A stretch of 10,578 nt of DNA from Flavobacteriales bacterium (GTDB taxonomy: Bacteria; Bacteroidota; Bacteroidia; Flavobacteriales; Flavobacteriaceae), in NCBI GenBank assembly GCA_015494775.1, contig WGAP01000048.1, positions 1-10,578 on the forward strand, in the 5' to 3' direction. A model generated the notes under the pieces. It made no database searches. It was not told the DNA's origin and worked only from the letters and a program-made list of their open reading frames with translations. Below are positions 1-4,775 of this stretch, in pieces. Positions within the stretch are counted from its first letter, which is position 1. Every line of letters begins with the position of its first letter. The translations under genes and the position numbers were made by a program.

Positions 1-1541
1 TCGGGGCCAAAGGCAAAGCCCTTTTGTTGCTTGCGCTCGGCATAGAGACGCAGCAGGTCGAAGGCCAATTTTTTGAGCCGTTTTTTGGTACGTGCTTTGG
101 TGCGCAGCCAAGCGGTGGAATTCAGTCCGTAAATTTTGGGCGGCTTACCGTCGCGGTTGCGGTATTTGCTCAGTTTGTGCAAGCTGTGGATGCCCACATA
201 TATCAAATCGTCGTTTTTGTAACGCAATTTGACGGCTTCCACCGTTTGTCCGCTTCGTTGAATTTTGACCAATCCTTCATAAATCCCGATACCATGGTCG
301 GCGTGGACGATATAGTCGCCTTTTTGCCATTGGTCCAGTTCGCGGAGCAGGATTTTTTGTTTTTTTCGCTTCAATTTTTCGCTTCGCCGAACCGCGGGCC
401 GTCCGAAGATGACGTGTTCGGGAATAACGATGACGGCTTCCTGTGTATCTTCCCATCCGTTCCAAAGCTCGTAATCCAACCAATGAAAAGAAATCTCCGG
501 CAGGCGGCTTTCCAAAATATTTTCCAGGCGTTTTTTGTTGGCCGCATTACCGCAAGCCAGATAAAGCGCATATCCTTCGGATATTTTTTCCAAAACATAT
601 TTTTCGAAAATATTGAAATCACCTTGCCAGGGCGGCAGGGCTTTGATGGCCGGACTCAGGTCGGGCCCTTCGATTTCGGCGCCCGAAAACAAGTGGAATT
701 TGCCGGTCAATGTTTCGGCGCTAAAATCCCGCCATAGACGTTTGCCCCGGGCTTCGGGAATATCCTGCGCCAGAAGTTCGACATGCCGGTGCGAAGCGAA
801 CCAAATAAGACTGCCCGCAGGCAAGTAGGCGGTTATTCCCGTCAAGGGCTCGTTTTCGGCCGGCGGGCCGCTGATGGTCAAGTTATCGATACTGTGTTTG
901 CCGCGCAATTGGGTTTCCGGGTCAAATGCGGCAATACGGGCAATACGGTCGTCGTCGAATTCGATGCGATAGGGTTCGGCCGTGTTGAAGGGAAACAGGT
1001 CGATGATGCCGCCGCGCAAGGCGAATTCACCGGGTTCGGAAACCAAATCCACCCGTTCGAAGTCCATCGAAAACAGCCATTCGTTCAGGAAATCGGGGTC
1101 GGAAATGTCGCCGGTGTGTAATGTAAATCGTCTTTCGTCCGCCGCATCGGGTGCCGGCACCTTTTCCAGGAATGCTTCGGTGTAGCTTACGCTAAGTGCG
1201 GGAACCCCTCGCCGCCAGGCATCCAGCGTTTGTAATTTGCTACGCAAATCGAACGGGTCGGTATCTTCGGGCCGGGCCCAATGCCGGAAGGATGCGGGCA
1301 GAAAAAAAAGGCGGTCGGCCGGCAGCCAGTTTTGTAAATCCCGGTAAATAAATTCCGCTTCATCCCTTTGGTTTAACACCAAGAGCACCGGACGTCGGAC
1401 TTGCCGCCAAACCGTTGTCCACAAAGCGCCGACAGCCGAGGTGGCGGGCAATGCCAGGCGGACGGTTTTCGGGCCGTCCAAGGCCTTGACAATGCGGCCG
1501 GCACTTGTGTGCGGGAAAAACGGCGGAATTTGCTTGTTCAT
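1..1541 (-). CDS. mfd: Transcription-repair coupling factor Mfd, N-terminal 513 residues (truncated by window edge)
   Basis: Mfd is a DNA translocase that pushes stalled RNA polymerase off damaged DNA and recruits UvrA for nucleotide excision repair. The reading frame is open from ATG at 1541 to the left edge, giving 513 codons. Visible parts: a UvrB-like N-terminal module (roughly residues 1-240) with the signature RGGIIDLFPF near 176-185 and FDPETQ at 206-211, and the RNA-polymerase-interacting domain at about 407-475, with GDYIVHADHGIGIYEGL (408-424) and the LIYVGIHSLHKLSKY stretch (446-460). The segment LRLYAERKQQKGFAF (497-511) leads into the translocase domain. The helicase motifs lie outside the window, so motor integrity cannot be judged. 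The polymerase-binding domain starts about 65 residues earlier than in E. coli Mfd, so the N-terminal part is compact. The start is fixed by a TGATG overlap with the aroQ stop, which suggests translational coupling. The assignment is confident from motif order. Confidence 0.95.
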   Translation of the reverse strand, partial: MNKQIPPFFPHTSAGRIVKALDGPKTVRLALPATSAVGALWTTVWRQVRRPVLLVLNQRDEAEFIYRDLQNWLPADRLFFLPASFRHWARPEDTDPFDLRSKLQTLDAWRRGVPALSVSYTEAFLEKVPAPDAADERRFTLHTGDISDPDFLNEWLFSMDFERVDLVSEPGEFALRGGIIDLFPFNTAEPYRIEFDDDRIARIAAFDPETQLRGKHSIDNLTISGPPAENEPLTGITAYLPAGSLIWFASHRHVELLAQDIPEARGKRLWRDFSAETLTGKFHLFSGAEIEGPDLSPAIKALPPWQGDFNIFEKYVLEKISEGYALYLACGNAANKKRLENILESRLPEISFHWLDYELWNGWEDTQEAVIVIPEHVIFGRPAVRRSEKLKRKKQKILLRELDQWQKGDYIVHADHGIGIYEGLVKIQRSGQTVEAVKLRYKNDDLIYVGIHSLHKLSKYRNRDGKPPKIYGLNSTAWLRTKARTKKRLKKLAFDLLRLYAERKQQKGFAFGP

Positions 1542-1966
1542 CAATGTTTTTGCGAAATAAGCCACTGCACGGCCTTGCGGTAGGAGTCTTCACCTTCGCC
1601 GTAGAATCGCGCGGCGCATACATCCGCCAGTAAGGATGTCCGGCGGAAAGGTTCACGCCCGGCGATGTCCGACCAATGCACTTCCACCACCGGCGGAGCG
1701 ACGGCTTCCACCGCGTCGCGTAGGGCCACCGAAGTATGCGTATAGCCGCCGGCATTGAGTACAAAACCGTCGTAAATCCGGCGTCCGCGATGCAGGAAAT
1801 CGATCAAATCGCCTTCGTGATTGCTTTGGCGGTATTCGATGAGCACATCCGGAAAATCCCGGCGCAGCCGTTCCAAAACCGAAGCAAAATCTTCGGTTCC
1901 GTAAACGGCGGGATTACGTTCGCCCAACAAATTCAGGTTGGGCCCGTTGATAATCAGGATGCGCAT
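1541..1966 (-). CDS. aroQ: 3-dehydroquinate dehydratase, type II
   Basis: This 141-residue protein matches the type II dehydroquinase family (usually about 140-150 residues, dodecameric, cytosolic), which dehydrates 3-dehydroquinate to 3-dehydroshikimate in the shikimate pathway. The N-terminus carries the family signature NGPNLNLLGERNPAVYG, with the lid arginine R17 and the catalytic tyrosine Y22. Further family blocks are QSNHEGDLID (47-56), NAGGYTHTSVALRDA (71-85), and VEVHWSDI (94-101) containing the catalytic histidine H97, followed by the substrate-binding arginine in PFRRTS (R108). It starts 18 bp after the serS stop. Its TGA stop shares one base with the mfd ATG, so the three genes look co-transcribed. 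The segment after FRRTS differs from the common HHSYVSPVA-type wording, but family membership is not in doubt. No other shikimate gene is nearby. Confidence 0.97.
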   Translation of the reverse strand: MRILIINGPNLNLLGERNPAVYGTEDFASVLERLRRDFPDVLIEYRQSNHEGDLIDFLHRGRRIYDGFVLNAGGYTHTSVALRDAVEAVAPPVVEVHWSDIAGREPFRRTSLLADVCAARFYGEGEDSYRKAVQWLISQKH

Positions 1967-1984
1967 TATGCGGTTTTGTGCGGT

Positions 1985-3256
1985 TTAGTCGATCAGCGCA
2001 AATCCGGTATAGCTTTGCAATGCTTCCGGAATGCGAATACCTTCGGCGGTTTGGTTATTTTCGAGCAAGGCGGCCACCACGCGCGGCAAGGCCAACGCGC
2101 TGCCGTTGAGCGTGTGGGCCAAATGCTTGCGGTTGTCCTTGTCGCGGAAGCGCAGTTTGAGCCGGTTGGCCTGGAAGGTTTCGAAGTTGGACACCGAACT
2201 TACTTCCAACCAACGTTTTTGCGCTGCCGACCACACTTCGAAATCATAGGTCAGGGCTGATGTAAAGCCCAAATCGCCGCCGCAGAGCCGCACGATGCGG
2301 AACGGAAGTTCCAGGGCTTGCAAAAGCCCTTTGACGTGTTCCACCATTTCGTCGAGGGCGGCGTAGGAACGTTCGGGATGTTCGATGCGCACGATTTCCA
2401 CCTTGTCAAACTGATGGAGCCGGTTCAGCCCGCGCACGTGGGCGCCCCAACTGCCCGCTTCGCGGCGGAAACAAGGCGTGTAGGCCGTGTTTTTGACGGG
2501 AAAATCCTTTTCGTCCAGAATCACATCGCGGTAAAAGTTGGTCACGGGCACTTCGGCCGTGGGTATCAAATACAGGTTGTCTTTTTCAATGTGATACATT
2601 TGTCCTTCCTTGTCGGGCAATTGGCCGGTGCCGTAGCCCGATGCTTCGTTGATCAAATGTGGCGGCTGTGTTTCGAGATAACCCGCGGCGGTGTTGCGGT
2701 CGAGGAAAAAATTGATCAATGCCCGTTGCAGTCGGGCTCCTTTGCCCTTGTAAACAGGAAACCCTGCGCCGGTGATTTTGTTGCCCAGTTCAAAGTCGAT
2801 GATGTCGTATTTTTTGGCCAATTCCCAGTGCGGTAGCGGATTTTCGCCCAGTTCGGGTTTTTCGCCCCAGCTGAAAACGGTTTCGTTGTCTTCTTCGTTG
2901 CGGCCGGCGGGCACCGACGGATGCGGCACGTTGGGAATTTGCAACAGCAACTCGCGCAGGGCGTCTTCGGTATTTTGCAGTTCGGCGGCCAGGGATTTGG
3001 ACTGTTCTTTGAGGGCGGCGGTTTTGGCTTTCAGGGTTTCGGCTTTTTTGGCTTCGCCCGATTTATAGAATTGTCCGATTTCTTTCGACAGCCGGTTCAT
3101 TTCGGCCAGCAGCCGGTCGGTTTCGGTTTTCAGGGCCCGGCGTTTGTCGTCCAATTCCAGGACTTGGCGCAGCATGGGTTCGAAGTCCTTATTCCGTTTG
3201 GCCAGGGCCGTTTTGACGCGTTCGAAGTTTTCGCGGATAAAAGGGACGGACAGCAT
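1985..3256 (-). CDS. serS: Seryl-tRNA synthetase
   Basis: This class II aminoacyl-tRNA synthetase charges tRNA-Ser (and tRNA-Sec where present) with serine. From ATG at 3256 it has 423 residues, the normal bacterial length. Residues 1-12 (MLSVPFIRENFE) are the usual SerRS beginning, and about 27-105 form the antiparallel coiled-coil arm that grips the long variable arm of tRNA-Ser. Catalytic-core landmarks are TAEVPVTN (233-240, serine pocket), motif 2 PCFRREAGSWG through RGLNRLHQFDKVE (261-287), EVSSVSNFETFQANRL (351-366), and motif 3 NGSALALPRVVAALLENNQ (384-402) with its invariant arginine R392. The frame stays open upstream to 3382, but that extension is untypical and runs through the promoter, so I reject it. 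A TATATTTG element lies 24 bp before the start. The gene heads a probable serS-aroQ-mfd unit. Confidence 0.97.
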   Translation of the reverse strand: MLSVPFIRENFERVKTALAKRNKDFEPMLRQVLELDDKRRALKTETDRLLAEMNRLSKEIGQFYKSGEAKKAETLKAKTAALKEQSKSLAAELQNTEDALRELLLQIPNVPHPSVPAGRNEEDNETVFSWGEKPELGENPLPHWELAKKYDIIDFELGNKITGAGFPVYKGKGARLQRALINFFLDRNTAAGYLETQPPHLINEASGYGTGQLPDKEGQMYHIEKDNLYLIPTAEVPVTNFYRDVILDEKDFPVKNTAYTPCFRREAGSWGAHVRGLNRLHQFDKVEIVRIEHPERSYAALDEMVEHVKGLLQALELPFRIVRLCGGDLGFTSALTYDFEVWSAAQKRWLEVSSVSNFETFQANRLKLRFRDKDNRKHLAHTLNGSALALPRVVAALLENNQTAEGIRIPEALQSYTGFALID

Positions 3257-3279
3257 AGGTTCGGGTATTTTGTTCCTTG

Positions 3280-3287
3280 CAAATATA
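3280..3287 (-). promoter_or_regulatory. Putative Bacteroidota-type -7 element for serS
   Basis: On the minus strand the bases read TATATTTG, an exact match to the TAnnTTTG -7 consensus of the Bacteroidota primary sigma factor. Transcription would begin near 3273, leaving a leader of only about 17 nt before the serS ATG. I see no good TTTG -33 partner at the expected 18-21 nt spacing. The call rests on the -7 match and its placement. Confidence 0.6.
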
Positions 3288-3373
3288 CCGCTTTTTCGTG
3301 TGGTGATGGAGATGTTTTTTTGTTTTGGGGCGCCCCGGCGCACAAGTTCACGCATCGGCGGTTGCTTCAAGCG

Positions 3374-3426
3374 GCGGAGCACTTTCGCACCCGCCGGCGT
3401 TCACTTGGCGCCGTCGCGTGCTCCGC
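3374..3426. repeat. Inverted repeat, 9-bp stem
   Basis: GCGGAGCAC (3374-3382) is exactly complementary to GTGCTCCGC (3418-3426). Inside the 35-nt loop, CGGCG and CGCCG can pair to extend the structure. It lies about 120 bp upstream of the serS start and outside its likely transcript. The core word GCGGAGC recurs at 3780-3785 and 3924-3930. A 10-bp palindrome, GGGGCGCCCC, lies just to its left at 3327-3336. Confidence 0.6.
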
Positions 3427-3427
3427 T

Positions 3428-3563
3428 CCTATCTTGCTTGCATCCGGCGGTTTTTGTAAGGCCGGCGCCGTGGTCTCTTGCGCTGCGAGCCCCCGCCGCC
3501 GGCACAAAACATTCGCCGGCTGCCGCGCAAGGATACTGCTACGCCCGCTGGCGCAAAGATAGG
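3428..3563. repeat. Nested inverted repeats spanning 136 bp
   Basis: An outer pair CCTATCTT (3428-3435) / AAGATAGG (3556-3563) encloses CTTGCGC (3477-3483) / GCGCAAG (3525-3531), which in turn encloses two copies of the self-complementary word GCCGGC (3498-3503 and 3515-3520) around an 11-nt loop. Each pair is perfect, but the arms are short and the outer spacing is long. Nesting of three levels makes chance less likely; it does not exclude it. Confidence 0.45.
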
Positions 3564-3627
3564 TCGCTGAGTGATTTTGCGTAGCAAAATTGTATCGAAG
3601 CGACCGGACGGCCGGGGCTTCGATACA
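3562..3627. repeat. Overlapping palindromes with two mutually exclusive folds
   Basis: Fold 1: GGTCGCT (3562-3568) pairs with AGCGACC (3599-3605) and encloses a perfect hairpin ATTTTGC-gta-GCAAAAT (3574-3590). Fold 2: TGTATCGAAGC (3591-3601) pairs perfectly over 11 bp with GCTTCGATACA (3617-3627), with CCGG-acgg-CCGG pairing inside its loop. The two folds compete for 3599-3601. The frame GGTCGCTGAG...TCGAAGCGACC resembles palindromic intergenic repeats I recall from Bacteroidota genomes; that likeness is from memory and unchecked. Confidence 0.7.
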
Positions 3628-3661
3628 CTGCTCACTACGTTCGCAGCACGCAGCCGCCGGC

Positions 3662-3709
3662 CTTTTCCCCGCGCGATAAATCGCTTTTCCCGCGCGATAA
3701 ATCGCGCGG
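3662..3709. repeat. Tandem duplication ending in a perfect palindrome
   Basis: A unit of 21-22 bp (CTTTTCCC followed by GCGCGATAAATCG) occurs twice head to tail, at 3662-3683 and 3684-3704, differing by one extra C in the first copy. The second copy runs into CCGCGCGAT-AA-ATCGCGCGG (3690-3709), a 9-bp perfect stem with a 2-nt centre. The first copy keeps only the inner 5 bp of that stem. This looks like a duplicated half of a palindromic element. Confidence 0.75.
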
Positions 3710-3780
3710 CTACAATGGGACATCCAGCCTTGGTTGGAATATCAGGGTTTATGGATAACCTGCTACCCAAAAATTGTAGC
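3709..3780. repeat. 72-bp unit bounded by inverted repeats
   Basis: GCTACAATGGG (3709-3719) faces CCC at 3766-3768 followed by ATTGTAGC at 3773-3780, giving an 8-bp perfect end repeat plus three more pairs across a 4-nt bulge. The interior, from the GGTT at 3732 to the AACC at 3757-3760, is less GC-rich than its surroundings. It could be a very small non-autonomous element, but no flanking target duplication is evident because neighbouring repeats adjoin it directly on both sides. Confidence 0.5.
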
Positions 3781-3923
3781 GGAGCGAGACCGAAGGGCTC
3801 GCGGAGCCCGCAGCAGACCGTAGGGCTGATGCGGTAGCGGAGGCAGACCGGAACGGGCTGCCGGAGCCGGCGAAGAAGACCGCCGCCGCCGAGCAAAGCA
3901 AGGCGGCAAGGGCTTCGTAGCCC
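3776..3923. repeat. Degenerate short repeats with GGGCT/AGCCC hairpins
   Basis: Two related units begin with GTAGCGGAG and continue GACCG, then GGGCT, then GGAGCC: 3776-3811 (36 bp) and 3834-3871 (38 bp). A partial copy with GACCGTAGGGCT lies between them (3816-3827). The first unit holds a perfect hairpin GGGCTC-gcg-GAGCCC (3795-3809); the second has a weaker GGCT/AGCC version. A third hairpin of the same word, GGGCT-tcgt-AGCCC, lies at 3910-3923. No fixed period is kept, so this is neither a CRISPR array nor a simple tandem repeat. Confidence 0.6.
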
Positions 3924-3937
3924 GCGGAGCAAGACAA

Positions 3938-4094
3938 GGGGCGCCGGCGCCGCGCGAAAGCGCGGGGCCGGCGGCGCAAAAAAACGGCGGAATATCCCGG
4001 GGCGTTAAATGACCGGTAAATTCCGTATCATAGCATTGGCCGCGGGAATTTTTGCGCCGCCGGCAGCGGAATTTCATTCCGCCGCCGGCGCCCC
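3938..4094. repeat. 157-bp element able to form a near-perfect four-way junction
   Basis: Outer stem: GGGGCGCCGGCG (3938-3949) with CGCCGGCGCCCC (4083-4094), 12 bp. Side hairpin 1: CCGCGC-GAAA-GCGCGG (3950-3965), 6 bp with a GNRA tetraloop. Inner stem: GCCGGCGGCGCAAAAA (3967-3982) with TTTTTGCGCCGCCGGC (4049-4064), 16 bp. Side hairpin 2: GCGGAAT-TTC-ATTCCGC (4066-4082), 7 bp. Apart from the two hairpin loops, only G3966 and A4065 stay unpaired in the two arms. The 66-nt centre (3983-4048) holds a weaker CGGAAT/ATTCCG pair. A competing local hairpin (3942-3973, one G-G mismatch) is possible. I assign no function. Confidence 0.85.
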
Positions 4095-4096
4095 GA

Positions 4097-4156
4097 CGGC
4101 TTGCGAAGCAGCGTAGGGAAACAAGGCGCGGCCTTGGCATTGGCCATAGCAAGCCG
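4097..4156. repeat. 60-bp inverted repeat with inner hairpin
   Basis: CGGCTTGC (4097-4104) pairs with GCAAGCCG (4149-4156) and encloses the hairpin CAAGGC-gcg-GCCTTG (4122-4136). The word GCATTGGCC here (4137-4145) also occurs in the centre of the neighbouring four-way element (4033-4041), linking the two. It begins two bases after that element ends, and the tRNA terminator follows closely. Confidence 0.6.
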
Positions 4157-4174
4157 CAGGTTCCCGAAGCACAT

Positions 4175-4203
4175 AAAAAAAACCACCCGAAAATCAGGTG
4201 GTT
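4175..4203 (-). terminator. Rho-independent terminator after tRNA-Arg
   Basis: Read on the minus strand, AACCACC pairs with GGTGGTT around a 9-nt loop, and the descending arm continues into an unbroken run of eight T. It lies 14 nt beyond the mature 3' end of the tRNA, and would also end any transcript reading through from the dcw operon. It is the only convincing intrinsic terminator in the window. Confidence 0.9.
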
Positions 4204-4217
4204 GCAATTTCCAAATG

Positions 4218-4291
4218 TACCCGCGGAAGGACTCGAACCCTCAACCCTCTGATCCGAAGTCAGATGCTCTATCCAGTTGAGCTACGCGGGC
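4218..4291 (-). tRNA. tRNA-Arg, anticodon UCG
   Basis: A complete 74-nt cloverleaf is visible. The acceptor stem GCCCGCG/CGCGGGT closes with a G-U pair at 1-72, and the discriminator is A. The D stem is GCTC/GAGC with an AACTGGATA loop. The anticodon stem is TCTGA/TCAGA with loop CTTCGGA, which places TCG at positions 34-36, so it reads CGA by Watson-Crick pairing. The variable region is short (5 nt), and the T arm GAGGG-TTCGAGT-CCTTC has the expected GTTCGA core. CCA is not encoded and must be added afterwards. It has its own likely promoter upstream and a terminator 14 nt downstream. Confidence 0.97.
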
Positions 4292-4302
4292 CCAAAGCGG
4301 TG

Positions 4303-4333
4303 CAAATTTAGCAATTTTCCCGCTACGACAAAA
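4303..4333 (-). promoter_or_regulatory. Bacteroidota-type promoter for tRNA-Arg
   Basis: On the minus strand TTTTG (4333-4329) is followed after 18 nt by TAAATTTG (4310-4303), an exact TAnnTTTG -7 element. Transcription would start near 4296, about 5 nt before the mature tRNA. The -33 part overlaps the last codons of yqeY, and the -7 part lies in the 31-bp gap after it. The tRNA can therefore be expressed independently of the division operon. Confidence 0.75.
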
Positions 4334-4775
4334 GGGATTTCACGATGCCGGCGATTTGTTTGCCGTCGGCGCGGCCGGCCAGTTTTTGCGTGGCCATACC
4401 CATGACCTTGCCCATGTCTTTCATGCTCGATGCGCCGGTTTCCTCAATGATTTGTTCCACCGCGGCGCGGATTTCGTCCTCGCTCATGGGTTCGGGTAGA
4501 AAGGCGGCAATGACCTCCATTTGGGCCAATTCCTCCTGTTCCAGGTCGGGGCGGTTCTGTGCGCGGTAGATTTCGGCGCTTTCCTTGCGCTGCTTGACCA
4601 GTTTTTGCAAGAGTTTCATTTCGTCGGCTTGGCTGAGTTCGGTGCCTTTGCCCTTGGTTTTTTCCAGCAAAATGGCCGACTTGATGGCTCGCAGTGCGGC
4701 CAATTTGACGGCATCCTTTTCGCGCATGGCCTGTTTGAGGGCGTCCATTACTTTTTGTTCGAGCGTTTGCATCAT
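4323..4775 (-). CDS. GatB/YqeY domain protein
   Basis: A small cytosolic protein of the YqeY family, related to the C-terminal tail domain of GatB, which in GatCAB contacts tRNA. The role of the stand-alone protein is not established. From the ATG at 4775 it has 150 residues, the usual size. Family features are the N-terminal helix MQTLEQKVMDALKQAMREKD, the LAALRAIKSAIL helix, the charged middle KLVKQRKESAEIY, FLPEPMSEDEIRAAV, and the C-terminal ADGKQIAGIVKSLL. Two adjacent ATGs compete: 4775 shares one base with the ftsZ TGA stop (TGATG), while 4772 lies just beyond it. I prefer 4775 for the overlap, but either is plausible. The frame stays open to 4817, but that part is inside ftsZ and lacks family sequence. 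The position right after ftsZ is common in Bacteroidota. Confidence 0.93.
   Translation of the reverse strand: MMQTLEQKVMDALKQAMREKDAVKLAALRAIKSAILLEKTKGKGTELSQADEMKLLQKLVKQRKESAEIYRAQNRPDLEQEELAQMEVIAAFLPEPMSEDEIRAAVEQIIEETGASSMKDMGKVMGMATQKLAGRADGKQIAGIVKSLLS

Larger units (their letters stand above)
3288..4174. other. Gene-free block packed with inverted repeats
   Basis: Nearly 890 bp separate the serS promoter from the tRNA terminator. Open frames here on both strands give low-complexity Arg/Ala/Pro-rich translations, match no family I know and overlap hairpins, so I call no gene. The block is visibly richer in G+C than the flanking genes and is filled by a succession of perfect or near-perfect palindromes, listed separately below. 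Several share short words (GGGGCGCC, GCCGGC, ATTGTA, GGGCT/AGCCC), suggesting accretion and rearrangement of a few repeat families. There is no phage, transposase or recombinase gene. A structured RNA, a cluster of REP-like elements, or a remnant of a folded-end mobile element are all possible. Confidence 0.75.

Noticed and set aside
24..737. 237-codon plus-strand open frame opposite mfd
   Set aside because: Complementary to the conserved UvrB-like and polymerase-binding parts of Mfd; no family resemblance.
3257..3382. N-terminal extension of SerS by 42 residues
   Set aside because: The family begins at MLSVPFIRENFE, and the extension would place the promoter element inside the gene.
3749..3758. 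DnaA-box-like TTATCCATA (minus strand) as part of an origin
   Set aside because: A single site with one mismatch to TTATCCACA, no AT-rich unwinding region and no dnaA or dnaN nearby.
3776..3923. Possible CRISPR array
   Set aside because: Repeats are degenerate, spacing is uneven, there are no unique spacers of constant length, and no cas gene is present.
4004..4010. GTTAAAT resembling an integron attC core (GTTRRRY)
   Set aside because: It lies in the unpaired centre of the 157-bp element rather than at its end, there is no matching RYYYAAC partner in the right place, and there is no integrase or cassette gene.
3367..4152. Several overlapping minus-strand open frames (up to 167 codons) in the repeat block
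   Set aside because: Arg/Ala/Pro/Ser-rich low-complexity translations built from the palindromes, overlapping one another in different frames, with no domain or coding signature.
4052..4252. Small plus-strand open frame ending in AEGLEPSTL
   Set aside because: That ending is the well-known artefact of translating the antisense of a tRNA T arm; the frame also crosses the four-way-junction element and the terminator.
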